Translations under genes and position numbers: made by a program
Source of the DNA: CAHJWO01 sp964245885
GTDB lineage: Bacteria; Verrucomicrobiota; Verrucomicrobiia; Chthoniobacterales; SZAS-18
DNA: 44,083 bases
Assembly (NCBI GenBank): GCA_964245885.1
Contig: CAXTOX010000017.1
Coordinates: forward strand, 1 to 44,083
Direction: 5' to 3'
Notes under the pieces: generated by a model
The model's database searches: none
What the model was told of the DNA's origin: nothing
The model's input: the letters and a program-made list of their open reading frames with translations, nothing else
Shown: positions 7,527 to 16,732 of the stretch, in pieces
How positions within the stretch are numbered: the first letter of the stretch is position 1
How the letters are laid out: the number at the start of each line of letters is the position of its first letter

Positions 7527-8483
7527 TCAGTCTTTGGCCAGCGCCTTGCGCACCGCCGACAACTCCCCCGCGCTGCCGAGCTTGGTGTTCTTGTGCGCGA
7601 TGAACTTCGCGTATTCATCCATGAACGTCTTGCCCGGCGGGCGGAAGTCGAACTCCGCCGGCTTTTGGTGGAAAAACTCCCGGTGTACCCGCGTCCACAC
7701 CAGGCGGCCGTCGGTGTCGATGTTGATTTTGGTCACCCCGAGCTTGGCGGCGGGGAGGTATTCGTTTTCGTCGACGCCGCGCGCGCTGGGGTCGAGGGTG
7801 CCGCCGGCCTCGTTGATGCGCCGGACTTCTTCGACCGGCACGCTGGAGCTGCCGTGCATGACGATGGGCGTACCGGGAATCTTCTCTTGGATGTGCCGGA
7901 TCACGTCGAAGTGCAAGCTCTGCTGCCCCTTGAACTTGTAAGCGCCGTGGCTCGTGCCGATGGCGGCGGCGAGCGCGTCGCAACCGGTCTGATGGACGAA
8001 CTCGACGGCTTCGGTCGGGTTGGTCAGGCTCGCGTGCCCTTCGTCCACTTTGATGTCTTCCTCCACGCCGCCGAGCATACCGAGTTCCGCCTCGACGCTG
8101 ATCCCCTTGGCGTGGGCGCGTTCCACGACGCGTTTGGTGATGGCGACGTTTTCGTCGAACGACTCGTGGCTGGCATCGATCATCACCGACGAATAAAAGC
8201 CGCTGTCAATGCAATCGTAACAGGTCTCCTCGTCGCCGTGGTCGAGGTGCACGGCGTAGACCGCGTCGGGGAAGATCTCGTCCGCGGTGCGGATGATGGC
8301 TTCGAGCATCCGCTTGTCCGTGTATTTGCGCGCTCCCTTGGAAAGCTGGATGATGAACGGTGCCTGGCTGTCCAGGCAGCCGCGGAACAAACCCATGGTC
8401 TGTTCGAGGTTGTTGATGTTGTAAGCGCCGATGGCGTAACGGCCGTAGGCTAGGCGGTAGAGTTGAGCGGTCGTGACGATCAT
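7527..8483 (-). CDS. fba: Class II fructose-bisphosphate aldolase (ketose-bisphosphate aldolase)
   Basis: Zinc-dependent aldolase of 318 residues that interconverts fructose 1,6-bisphosphate with glyceraldehyde 3-phosphate and dihydroxyacetone phosphate in glycolysis and gluconeogenesis. Diagnostic motifs: AVHLDHG (catalytic Asp81, zinc ligand His82), SVEAELG (130-135), GTSHGAYKFKG (zinc ligand His179) and MHGSSSVP (zinc ligand His210), followed by the phosphate-binding KINIDTDGR. The ATG at 8483 gives the usual N terminus (MIVTTAQLYRLAYGRYAIGA); the 45 extra residues of the longer frame from 8618 overlap the divergent DUF2339 gene and are rejected. A TATCAT box sits just upstream of this ATG, suggesting a very short leader. 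First gene of a leftward group with the prenyltransferase and DUF3108 genes. Confidence 0.93.
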   Translation of the reverse strand: MIVTTAQLYRLAYGRYAIGAYNINNLEQTMGLFRGCLDSQAPFIIQLSKGARKYTDKRMLEAIIRTADEIFPDAVYAVHLDHGDEETCYDCIDSGFYSSVMIDASHESFDENVAITKRVVERAHAKGISVEAELGMLGGVEEDIKVDEGHASLTNPTEAVEFVHQTGCDALAAAIGTSHGAYKFKGQQSLHFDVIRHIQEKIPGTPIVMHGSSSVPVEEVRRINEAGGTLDPSARGVDENEYLPAAKLGVTKINIDTDGRLVWTRVHREFFHQKPAEFDFRPPGKTFMDEYAKFIAHKNTKLGSAGELSAVRKALAKD

Positions 8484-8570
8484 AATTAAAATGATACTGC
8501 CGGAAGGATTTTCGATTTTCCACGCCAAAGTACCCGCTGCAAGCTCGATGGCGAGAGACAAAACACCGGC

Positions 8571-11453
8571 ATGAACGAAGCCCAACGGCGGGAACTCCAG
8601 CAAATTCGCAACGAGCAAACCACGCTCGCCGACCGGCTCGCGCGGCTCGAAACGCGGCTGCGCGCCATCGAAGAAGACGCCGCGGCGGAGACGTCTGCTC
8701 CGTTGGAAATATCAGCCGCCAAATTGCCGCCGCTGATGCCGTTGCCGGTAGCACCGCCAGCCGTGCCGCCGCCCTTGCCTCCGGAAGCGTTCGCGGCCCC
8801 GAAGGTGGAAGCATCGCCGGAACCTCCGGTTCCCCGGAAGGAGCCGACCGCCACCAAGGAGTCGTTGGAAGTGCGGATCGGGACCACGTGGCTGGTCCGG
8901 GTGGGCGTCGTCATGATGCTGACCGCGCTCGCCTTCATCGGCAGCTATCTTTATAAGAACGTCGTCCCTCACCTCGGGCCGGCGGTGAAGGTGGGTTTGC
9001 TGTACCTCGGGGCCGGCGCGCTTGCCGGGGCGGGAGCGTGGCTGGAGCGCGGCAAGGAGGCTGCGCGATCGCCGCGGATGCTCAACTTCGCGCGCGTCGT
9101 GTTGGCCGGCGGATTGGCGGCGGTCTACTACGTCACCTACGCGGCGCACTGGAACCCGAACCTCCGGGTGCTGGGCAGCGCGTGGGCCGACGGCACGCTG
9201 TTGATCGGTTGGGCGGGCTTCATGGTCTGGCTGGCAGACCGCCGCGGGTCGGAACTCCTCGCCACGTTCGCCGTCCTGCTCGCGTACTACGCTTCGGCGG
9301 TCAACGAGATCGCCGCCTTCACGCTGTTCTCGAACCTCCTGCTGACGCTGGCCGCCGTCTACCTGCTGCGGCGGCACCTGTGGCAGGTGTTTCCCTACGC
9401 GAGTCTGGCGGCGACGTTCGGCAGCTACTGGTTCTGGCGGTCCTTCCAGCCCGGCGTGCTCGGTCAGCACGAGGCGGGCAGCTTTTGGCTGCAAGCGGCC
9501 TTTCTGGCGGTTTACTGGCTGCTCTTTACCTGGAGCGTTGTTGCGCCGGGGGCGGCGGACTGGACGCCACGGCGGCGGGCGGCGTTTGCGACCCTGAACA
9601 ACGCCGCCTTTTTCCTGCTGACGACGTGGCTCCTGGCGGGTGCGTACCCCGGAGCGTTCTGGAAATGGTTGCTCGGCTTCGGCGTCGTGCTCTGCGCGTT
9701 GGCGGAAGCCTGCCGCCGGGTACGGCCTCGCGTGGACTCCGAGACCGAGGGAGCTTACCTCCTCCAAGGGATTCTGCTCGTGACGCTAGGGTTCTTCGCG
9801 TACTTCAGCGCATGGCAACTCAGCCTCGTGTTGGCTGCCCAGAGCGTCGTGTTGCTCGGCCACGCGCAAGCCCGCCGGGAGCGGCTGCCTCTGTGGGCGG
9901 CGCTGGTTTCGGCCCTCGCTTCCTTCGTGGTGGCGGCGGAGGCGCTGGGCGACGGGCAAACCCTGGTGCCCTGGTTGTCCGCCGCCGGGACGGGTGCGTT
10001 GTTGGGTTTCAACGCGTGGTGGAGCCAACGCCGGTGGGACCGTTTGCCAGCCGTGCCCGCGGATGATTCGTCTCCGCAGCCCGACTTCCCTACGACGCTT
10101 GCCGTGGCGCCGGCCTGGTTCGCGACGCTTGGGTCCGGGCTTTGGCTGTGGACCATCGAGCGGGCGCTGAAGCACGAAGTCTCCCTCGTGCCCGTGCTCG
10201 CGGTGGGGGCAGCGGTCCTGACGGCTTCGGTCTACATCCTGCGCGTCCCGACGCTGCCGATCCTCGCCCCGGCGTTCCTCTTGGCCGCGTACGTGCACCG
10301 ATTCGCCGACGACAACCTCGCCGAAGCCTTCGGTCATAGCGCGCCTGCTTGGAGCATGGCGGGATTGCTGCTCGTCACCCTCGGAATCGGTCACTGGTGG
10401 CAACGGAACTGGCCAGGGGTCAGCGACCGCAAGCGACCAACGGCGAGAACCGGCGCAATCCTGGCGGGATTTCACGCGGCCCTGGCGGTGGCGTTGATGT
10501 ACGACTGGCTGCGGCCCGGCAACGGCGACCATCCTACCGCCGCGGTTTGGATCGCGGAGCTGGCTCTCCTCTCCCTCGCGTTGCTTGTCTACGGACGATG
10601 GACCCGCTACCGGTCGTTGGCAGTCGCCGGACAGGGGTTGCTCTTGGCGAGTTTCGCCGGCTGCGCTCTGCGCATCTGGCCGCAACCCTGGTCGGGCGGC
10701 TTCGGCGGCGAACTGGCTCTCACGCTCGTACCCCTGACGGTTCTGCTGACAACGATCTTCGTCGGCCGCCGCGCGACTCCGGGCGCGTGGATCTCTGCCT
10801 GGCTCCAGGTGTACGAATTCGTGGGAACGGCGTTCTTTCTGGCGTGGGTCTGCCGGTACGTCCCTTCGGAGGCACGGTTCACGGTGTTGAGCCTCGCGGG
10901 TGCGCTCGTTGCCGGGTGGGCACAGGTGCGGCGGGAACCGCGCTGGCTCTGGTGGGGCGGGGGACTGACGCTGGCCGGGGTGTCCGCACTCGCGCTTCTC
11001 CCGCGGACGGACCAGGCGTCCCTCCTGCACACCGTGGGAGTCGCCGCCATCGCGGGCCAGCAGCGGTTCGCCCGCTGGTGGGCCAAACGGGAGCCTGCGG
11101 TCGTCGTGCCGTCGCGCTGGCAGGCGGGATGGATGATCGCGGCAACCCTTTGCGCCTGGGGCGTCGTCTCGGCGCGCATGACGCTTTCCTTTGAGGGAGC
11201 CTTTACCTTGGCGGCAGCCTGGTCAGTTTTCGCCGCGCTGGTTTTTTTGGCTGGCTTGACGCTCCGCGAAAAAGTCTACCGCTGGCTCGGTCTCGGGATT
11301 CTCGTTTTCACGATGGGTCGCATTGCGACGGTGGACATCTGGCAACTCGACAGCCTTGGTCGTGCGATCAGCGCACTGTGCCTCGGGACGGTCCTGCTCG
11401 GCATCGGCTATCTTTATAACCGGTTCCACGCCAGGTGGCACGATTTGTTCTAG
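8571..11453 (+). CDS. DUF2339 large polytopic membrane protein
   Basis: A 960-residue protein. Residues 1-35 form a coiled coil (RRELQQIRNEQTTLADRLAR) and 45-95 a Pro/Ala-rich linker. The remainder is some two dozen hydrophobic segments from EVRIGTTWLVRVGVVMML, the typical DUF2339 entry into the membrane, to the C terminus (LGIGYLYNRFHARWHDLF). This layout matches DUF2339 proteins, which are widespread in Gram-negative bacteria and have no established function. The ATG at 8571 lies 87 bases from the divergent aldolase start. Transcribed alone; the stop is followed by an AT-rich stretch with the promoter of the next gene. Confidence 0.88.
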   Translation: MNEAQRRELQQIRNEQTTLADRLARLETRLRAIEEDAAAETSAPLEISAAKLPPLMPLPVAPPAVPPPLPPEAFAAPKVEASPEPPVPRKEPTATKESLEVRIGTTWLVRVGVVMMLTALAFIGSYLYKNVVPHLGPAVKVGLLYLGAGALAGAGAWLERGKEAARSPRMLNFARVVLAGGLAAVYYVTYAAHWNPNLRVLGSAWADGTLLIGWAGFMVWLADRRGSELLATFAVLLAYYASAVNEIAAFTLFSNLLLTLAAVYLLRRHLWQVFPYASLAATFGSYWFWRSFQPGVLGQHEAGSFWLQAAFLAVYWLLFTWSVVAPGAADWTPRRRAAFATLNNAAFFLLTTWLLAGAYPGAFWKWLLGFGVVLCALAEACRRVRPRVDSETEGAYLLQGILLVTLGFFAYFSAWQLSLVLAAQSVVLLGHAQARRERLPLWAALVSALASFVVAAEALGDGQTLVPWLSAAGTGALLGFNAWWSQRRWDRLPAVPADDSSPQPDFPTTLAVAPAWFATLGSGLWLWTIERALKHEVSLVPVLAVGAAVLTASVYILRVPTLPILAPAFLLAAYVHRFADDNLAEAFGHSAPAWSMAGLLLVTLGIGHWWQRNWPGVSDRKRPTARTGAILAGFHAALAVALMYDWLRPGNGDHPTAAVWIAELALLSLALLVYGRWTRYRSLAVAGQGLLLASFAGCALRIWPQPWSGGFGGELALTLVPLTVLLTTIFVGRRATPGAWISAWLQVYEFVGTAFFLAWVCRYVPSEARFTVLSLAGALVAGWAQVRREPRWLWWGGGLTLAGVSALALLPRTDQASLLHTVGVAAIAGQQRFARWWAKREPAVVVPSRWQAGWMIAATLCAWGVVSARMTLSFEGAFTLAAAWSVFAALVFLAGLTLREKVYRWLGLGILVFTMGRIATVDIWQLDSLGRAISALCLGTVLLGIGYLYNRFHARWHDLF

Positions 11454-11540
11454 TAAGAACTTCCAGTAAAATTAGGCGCAATCGTTCAGAATTGAATTCG
11501 CAATCATAAGAAAAAGATTGCAACTTTGGTAAAAATTTTC

Positions 11541-11569
11541 TTGCCATCATGCGGACTTCAGCCAAAATA
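11541..11569 (+). promoter_or_regulatory. Promoter and strong ribosome-binding site for the secreted protein gene
   Basis: TTGCCA (11541-11546) and AAAATA (11564-11569) are 17 bases apart in an AT-rich island unlike the surrounding DNA. A purine-rich AGGTGGGGA at about 11587-11595 precedes the ATG at 11603 by 7-8 bases and is the clearest Shine-Dalgarno sequence near any gene here, which suggests high expression. Confidence 0.5.
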
Positions 11570-11602
11570 GCCGCGTTTTACTAACCAGGTGGGGAACTCA
11601 AA

Positions 11603-12370
11603 ATGAAATCTAAACTATTCGTTGGCACTACGTTTACTGTGCTTTGCGCCCTGGCTTTGCTGCCCGCCCACCAGGCGGTGGCCCAGAACCAGGATCGTAG
11701 CGCGTTTTACAACTACGCGAGCGCGTCGAACGGAGCGAAGGTCGTGGCCGTGTCGCACGCCGATAGTCTCGTCCGTGCGCAGTACCTGCTCGATGGCACC
11801 GAGGCGACCGCGCTCACCTTCGATCCGGCCGACCCGAACCCGACCGTCGTGATCGACCTCGGCACGCGCCGGGTCGTGAACCGTGTGGCCTGCGCCTTTG
11901 AGGCTCCGGCGGGCCAGTTGGACTTCTACCTGGTCGACAACGCGTACTCCAAGGATGACGCTCAGCCGCTGAACCTCAGCTACATCACCCCGCCCGGCGT
12001 GCAACCGGTGGCCAACGCGGAGACGCTCAACTACAGCGCCGACACGATCCTGGGCAACCACAAGCCGGTCGGCTCCGTGGCGACGACGGGTGAGAACGGT
12101 GTCAACCATGCCTCGGTCAACCTCACCGGTCAGCAGGGCCGGTTCCTCGTTGCGGCGTTCCACCGCGGCGCACGGCATCGCTCGGGCGACTTCAAGGACG
12201 CTGACTTCAAGGACACTGATTTCAAGGACTTCAAGGACAAGAACGTCGCCATCGCCGACAACCCAGTGAAGGTCGAGGGCATCAGTGCCTTCGGTGAGCC
12301 TCCCGGTTCGCAGTCGATCCCGCTCGTGCCGCCGCAAACCGCGGTCGCACGCCAGCCGGTCAGCCCGTAG
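11603..12370 (+). CDS. Small secreted protein, beta-rich, with DFKD repeats
   Basis: A 255-residue exported protein: signal peptide of about 27 residues (MKSKLFVGTTFTVLCALALL, cleavage near AVA-QN). Residues 30-140 resemble a discoidin-like or galactose-binding beta-sandwich (SLVRAQYLLDGTEATALTF, PTVVIDLGTRRVVNRV, QLDFYLVDN); this is a fold guess. Residues about 195-213 hold an unusual charged repeat in which DFKD recurs four times (12188-12241). The C terminus is Pro/Val-rich. The family is not recognised. The gene stands alone with its own promoter and is followed by a palindromic repeat cluster. Confidence 0.8.
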   Translation: MKSKLFVGTTFTVLCALALLPAHQAVAQNQDRSAFYNYASASNGAKVVAVSHADSLVRAQYLLDGTEATALTFDPADPNPTVVIDLGTRRVVNRVACAFEAPAGQLDFYLVDNAYSKDDAQPLNLSYITPPGVQPVANAETLNYSADTILGNHKPVGSVATTGENGVNHASVNLTGQQGRFLVAAFHRGARHRSGDFKDADFKDTDFKDFKDKNVAIADNPVKVEGISAFGEPPGSQSIPLVPPQTAVARQPVSP

Positions 12371-12420
12371 TCTGTCGGTAAAATCGCCCACAGCGTTTCC
12401 GGTTGCTCGTAGAGTTTTCA

Positions 12421-12630
12421 GCCCCGGCAGGGGCGCAAGAGTTTAGCCCACGGCGTGGGCCGTGGGAAAGCCTGCGGCACCACAAAGCCCCGGCAGGGGC
12501 GCAGGAAAAGACGCGGGCCTTGTCGGACCACGCAGCGATGTTTTCTTACGCCCCTACCGGGGCTAGTTCAACCGGTGCTGGTTCCCCACGGCTCACGCCG
12601 TGGGCTAAACTCTTGCGCCCCTGCCGGGGC
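12421..12630. repeat. Compound palindromic repeat cluster, copy 1
   Basis: Four copies of a 14-base palindromic unit (GCCCCGGCAGGGGC or one-base variants) at 12421-12434, 12487-12500, 12550-12563 and 12617-12630, two forward then two inverted. The outer arms extend to 46 bases: 12421-12466 matches the reverse complement of 12585-12630 with one mismatch, and each arm carries a second palindrome of the AGCCCACGGCGTGGGC type. The inner pair makes a nested stem. It sits between convergent gene ends (12370 and 12696). It resembles REP/BIME-type elements and could fold into a long hairpin acting as a two-way terminator. A second cluster with the same plan lies at 26637-26846. Confidence 0.88.
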
Positions 12631-12695
12631 TGGGAGGACTCCACACACAAACGAAAAACGCTGCAGGTCAGTTTTTTTTAGCCGCGCCCGGTTTT

Positions 12696-14819
12696 TCATT
12701 CCAGGCGCAGGTCGTAGGCGAGTAGCGTCGCGTCCGACTTGGCCGCCGGCCGCTTTTCGTCGGGCCGGTGCGTGGATTCTGCGACCGCTACGGGGCGGAA
12801 CTGCTGGCTGTTTTCTTCCAACCGGTAGCAAGCGACGATCTTCCCGGCGTCGGTCGTGGTGACCGTGAGTTCGAGCGGGAGGTGAGGCTTGATGCCGGGG
12901 TGCAGGGAGGGGTAGAGGGCCGTCCGGCGGTAACGCAAGCCGCAGAGATGTTCGTGGTCCTGTGACGCAGCGTGATCGTCCACGCTGACGTGCAGCGGTG
13001 AGAGACGCAGCTCCCGGCCGTTCGCAAAAACGCGGAAGCGCCCCGCGAACTCGGCGGACGCCGCAAACTCCAGCCGCTCGATGGAGGTGTCCACGAACCG
13101 GCTCGTCGTGCCGCCCTCGCTCGGCGTCTCGCTGAGCAGTGGCCATCCTTCGCAAGCCCGGCGCACGTCCAGCGTCGCGCCGTCTTTCAAGTCCGCCGCC
13201 AGCAACAGCGGGAAACGCCACCGCCAAATCGCGCGAAAGCCTTCCTCGGGAAAATCGAAGCCGTCCGCACGCAGGTCGGCCAGGACGGCGCGCAGGTCTT
13301 CCCACAAAGGCGTCGGCAGGAAGAACCGGTCGTGCAGCCGTGAGCCGTGCGGGCGGAGCGAACGCGGCGAGGGCTGCGTGAGCTTGTGCGCGGCCATCGC
13401 CTGCCAGAGTAGCGCGACGAGCGACATCCATTCGGCGTGCGGCAGCGACTCGATGGCGCGGAACTCGATCAGCCCGGACGTGCTCCCGGGCGGGCCGCCG
13501 ACGTTCCAGAACTTGTCGAAACTGATCTCGTTGCGGTGCGTGTTGCCGGTGATGTCCGTGTGCAGGTGGCGCAGGGTCTCGCCGATGAGGTAGCGGTGAT
13601 CCTCACCCGGCGGCAAAGCGGCCAGGTATTCATAGCCCAGGTCGAGGTCGTACAGGTCGCGGGCGGATTCATCCGGGCGGGGGGCCTGCGAGGAGGCGCC
13701 GACGTAGACGCCCGTGAAAAGGTAGGCCAACGACGGGTGCGCCTGGAAGTAGCGCAGCAGCGAAGCCACCCAGCCCGGCCGGGTGAAAAACGGGTTTTCG
13801 TCCAGCGAAGGCCCGCCGAAGAGGAGGTGGTTGCCGCCGCCGGTGCCGGCGTCGTTGCCCTGCGGGTTTTGCTTCCACGAACGCATGCCGACCGCGCGCC
13901 CTGTCTCCTCCAGGATGACCAGCCAGCGGTGGTAGTCCTGCCACGTCTCGCACGGCGGCACGTTGATTTCCAGCACGCCGGGATCGGCGGTGAGGCCGAC
14001 GCGCGTCCAGCCCCTCGCCTCGTCGGAGGGCAGGTAACCTTCGAAGAAAACCTTCCCGACCCCGTGCCGGGCAAGCTGCGCGCTCAGGCGGTCGAGGAGG
14101 TCGCGGAAGGCGGGCTGGAGGAGCGGCGGCAGAAAGACGCGCTGGGTACCAGCGCGCAGTTCGACTGTCAAGGCGCGTCGGAGAGCTTCCGGCGGGAGCT
14201 GGTCCAGCGGCAGGCGCAGCCCGGCGGGACCTTCGGCGTTGAGGAGGAGGAGGTGCTTGCGGCGGGAGGGGAGCTTCCAGCGGTCGGTGATCCATTTCTC
14301 GCCGTCGTGGTCGAGCGGGAGGACGGCCACGAGGCTCTTGGAATCCTGCGGATCAACGGCGTCCGTCCAGGCGTCCGCGGTGAAACCGAGGTCCGCGGCG
14401 AGGTCCGCCAGGAGGGTCTGGAACGCCTTGCGCTCGTGCCGTTGGGAGGCTCCGGTCTTGCGCGGGGCGTCCGCGCGCCGGGCGATGGGCGAGCCGTCGC
14501 GGTTCGCGAGGAGGTTGACCACCCAGCGCGGGTTGACCTCGCCGGGGTAGCTTTTGCCGGGCGAAAAGACGGTGATTGCCCCCGGCAGAAAGCGGTCGAT
14601 GATCTGTTCCGCCAAATCGTACGCATAACGTAGTTTCGTCGGACCGACCGCGACGAAGTTCCATTCCGTGCCCTCGGGGTTGTTCGGGACGAGGGTGGGT
14701 TCGCCCCCGAGGGTCATCCGGACGCCCTGCTGCCGGAAGCGTGCGCTGACCTTTTGCGCCAGCGGTTCGAGCGGAGAGGCGAAGAGGGCGGCGAGTTCGG
14801 AAGGATACGGAGCGGACAT
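12696..14819 (-). CDS. DUF2126 amidoligase-like protein
   Basis: A 707-residue protein. The segments GVRMTLGGEPTLVPNNPEGT, VAVGPTKLRYAYDLAEQII and TVFSPGKSYPGEVNPRW are those of DUF2126, predicted to be a glutamine-synthetase-like amidoligase. Later family blocks include LEINVPPCETWQDYHRWL, GTGGGNHLLFGG (about 325-340) and SGLIEFRAIESLPHAEWMS. In many proteobacteria DUF2126 is fused behind a transglutaminase domain in a protein of about 1,100 residues; here it is free-standing and transglutaminases are encoded separately upstream (17371-19187). The predicted activity is formation of an amide or peptide bond on an unknown substrate. Last gene of the leftward run, 38 bases after the ClC gene stop. 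Confidence 0.85.
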   Translation of the reverse strand: MSAPYPSELAALFASPLEPLAQKVSARFRQQGVRMTLGGEPTLVPNNPEGTEWNFVAVGPTKLRYAYDLAEQIIDRFLPGAITVFSPGKSYPGEVNPRWVVNLLANRDGSPIARRADAPRKTGASQRHERKAFQTLLADLAADLGFTADAWTDAVDPQDSKSLVAVLPLDHDGEKWITDRWKLPSRRKHLLLLNAEGPAGLRLPLDQLPPEALRRALTVELRAGTQRVFLPPLLQPAFRDLLDRLSAQLARHGVGKVFFEGYLPSDEARGWTRVGLTADPGVLEINVPPCETWQDYHRWLVILEETGRAVGMRSWKQNPQGNDAGTGGGNHLLFGGPSLDENPFFTRPGWVASLLRYFQAHPSLAYLFTGVYVGASSQAPRPDESARDLYDLDLGYEYLAALPPGEDHRYLIGETLRHLHTDITGNTHRNEISFDKFWNVGGPPGSTSGLIEFRAIESLPHAEWMSLVALLWQAMAAHKLTQPSPRSLRPHGSRLHDRFFLPTPLWEDLRAVLADLRADGFDFPEEGFRAIWRWRFPLLLAADLKDGATLDVRRACEGWPLLSETPSEGGTTSRFVDTSIERLEFAASAEFAGRFRVFANGRELRLSPLHVSVDDHAASQDHEHLCGLRYRRTALYPSLHPGIKPHLPLELTVTTTDAGKIVACYRLEENSQQFRPVAVAESTHRPDEKRPAAKSDATLLAYDLRLE

Positions 14820-14857
14820 AGGTCAGGTACAGAGGTCGAACGGGATAGCACCCACTC

Positions 14858-16714
14858 TCACGGCGACGTGTCTTCTTCAACCTCGTCTCCCGGGGGCACC
14901 GTTGTTGCCACACCCGCCGTGGCGGCCTCGTGCGTGGAGGAAAGCGGCTTCGACTGCTCGGCCAGCGCGAGGATCAGGTCCGTCTTCGAGATGCTGCCGA
15001 CCAGCGTGCGGTCCTCGAAATTGTCCATCACCGGCAGCCGCTCGCCGTCGTGGCGGGAAAACACGTTGAGCGCGTCCGTCAGCGACTCGTCGGGGCCGAG
15101 GATGGGAAATTGTTCCTGCACGATGTCTCGTGCGATGACGACGTGGGCCAACTCGGGATCATTGAGGTAGTTCTTCACGTCGTGCAGGGAAATCGCGCCC
15201 TTGAACCGGTGCCGGTTGCCGACGACATAGAGATAGTTGAAGCGATGGGTCAGGAAGTTTTCCGCGACCTCCGCGAAGGACGAAACCTCGCCCACCGTGA
15301 CGGGATCGCGCTTCATCAGGTCGGCGACGCGCAGGGCGGCGAGTTGCTGGCGCATGAAGGCCGCCCCCTTGCGCTTGAGCGATTCGCTGTAGATGGAAGC
15401 GGGTTCGACGGCGGTCGCGACGTAGTGCGCGACCACGCAGGCGAGCATCAGTGGCAGGATGATGTCATAATCCAGCGTCATCTCAAAGAGCATGATGATG
15501 GCCATGATCGGCGCGTGCGTCGTGGCGGAGAGAAACGCGCCCATGCCGACCAGCGTGAAGACGCTCAAGACCGGCTGGGTGTGGCCCGGCCAGATCGCGT
15601 CGACGCCCTGACCGAAGAGGTAACCCAAACTCGCCCCGGCAAAGAGGGTGGGCGTGAACACACCGCCCACCGCCCCCGAGCCGAATGTCGCCGCCGTGGC
15701 CACGAGCTTGAGCGCCAGGATGAGCAGCACCGCCTTCCACAACAGCCCGCCGTGCAAGAGCTCGCCGACCACGCTGTAGCCGTTGCCGACGACCTCGGGG
15801 GACCGCATGGACAACGCGCCGACGATCAGTCCGCCCAGTGCCAGCCGCGCGTAGGTGGGCAGCGCCGTGGCGGCAAAGGCGCGTTCGCTCCAGCGCAGGC
15901 TGCGCAGGAACCACGGGGCGATCAATCCCAGGACCAACCCGAGCACGAGGTGGGGCAAAATTTCCCAGTTGGAAGCGATTTGCACGGCCATGTGAGGGAT
16001 TTCGTAGAGTGGGTTGCTGCCGAGAAATTCCCGGACCGTCAGCGTGGCGACGACCGACGAGAACACCAGCGGTCCGAACGATTCCATCGCAAGGGTGCCC
16101 AGGACAATCTCGGCGACGAAGAGCGCGCCGCCGATGGGCGCGTTGTACGCGGAGGCGATGCCGCCGGCCGCCCCGCAGGCGACCAGCAAGCGCAGGCGCG
16201 AGGTCGTCATCCTGGCCCAGCGGCCGGTCAGCGAGGCGAGCACGGCGGCGAGCTGGACGAGCGGACCCTCACGACCGATGGAACCGCCCGAGGCGATGGT
16301 GAAAAGCGCCGAGGCGCACTTCACGAAGCCGGAGCGCGAGGAAAGCTGCCCGCTGCCGAGCACGATGGCTTCCATGTAGTCGGTGGAGCTTTTGCGGCGG
16401 TTGAGCCGCGCGCCGAGCAGAAGGATCAAACCGGCGCACGCCCCGCCAATGGCCGGAGTGAGGAGGCGCTGCCAATTTGGCAGCCTCTCGAAGGTCTCGA
16501 CGTAGCCGAGATCATACCCGGTCAGCAGCGCATGGAGGAGGTCCGTCAGCTTGCGGTACGCGACCGACGATGCCCCGGCGAGAAACCCCACGATCCCGGC
16601 CCAGACGAGGGTGGTCTGGAGTTGGTTGTGACGAACGAACTCCGCCATCCAGATACGCACCTTGAGCAGCGGCAGGAGCCATTGTCCGGTGCGGCGGCCT
16701 TGGGGTGCATCCAT
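14858..16714 (-). CDS. ClC-family chloride channel/transporter with two CBS domains
   Basis: A 618-residue membrane protein. The ClC core (about 25-440) contains the anion-path motif GSIGREGPLVQ, whose Glu is the gating glutamate, and GSGAVGGVFTPTLFAG (the GxFxP region). The first filter segment reads VLGSGQLSS instead of GSGIP, as in ClcB-like proteins. Two CBS domains follow (about 465-520 from MKRDPVTVGEVSSFAEVAE; 525-580 from FPILGPDESLTDALNVF), suggesting nucleotide control. Whether it is a channel or an H+/Cl- exchanger cannot be decided. Its start lies 18 bases after the EIIA stop, implying co-transcription with the EIIA gene and perhaps regulation by it. Confidence 0.92.
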   Translation of the reverse strand: MDAPQGRRTGQWLLPLLKVRIWMAEFVRHNQLQTTLVWAGIVGFLAGASSVAYRKLTDLLHALLTGYDLGYVETFERLPNWQRLLTPAIGGACAGLILLLGARLNRRKSSTDYMEAIVLGSGQLSSRSGFVKCASALFTIASGGSIGREGPLVQLAAVLASLTGRWARMTTSRLRLLVACGAAGGIASAYNAPIGGALFVAEIVLGTLAMESFGPLVFSSVVATLTVREFLGSNPLYEIPHMAVQIASNWEILPHLVLGLVLGLIAPWFLRSLRWSERAFAATALPTYARLALGGLIVGALSMRSPEVVGNGYSVVGELLHGGLLWKAVLLILALKLVATAATFGSGAVGGVFTPTLFAGASLGYLFGQGVDAIWPGHTQPVLSVFTLVGMGAFLSATTHAPIMAIIMLFEMTLDYDIILPLMLACVVAHYVATAVEPASIYSESLKRKGAAFMRQQLAALRVADLMKRDPVTVGEVSSFAEVAENFLTHRFNYLYVVGNRHRFKGAISLHDVKNYLNDPELAHVVIARDIVQEQFPILGPDESLTDALNVFSRHDGERLPVMDNFEDRTLVGSISKTDLILALAEQSKPLSSTHEAATAGVATTVPPGDEVEEDTSP

Positions 16715-16732
16715 GTGGCGGTGGCGGCGCGC

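Noticed and set aside
6765..8453. 562-codon open frame on the plus strand
   Set aside because: Antisense to the prenyltransferase and aldolase; no motif.
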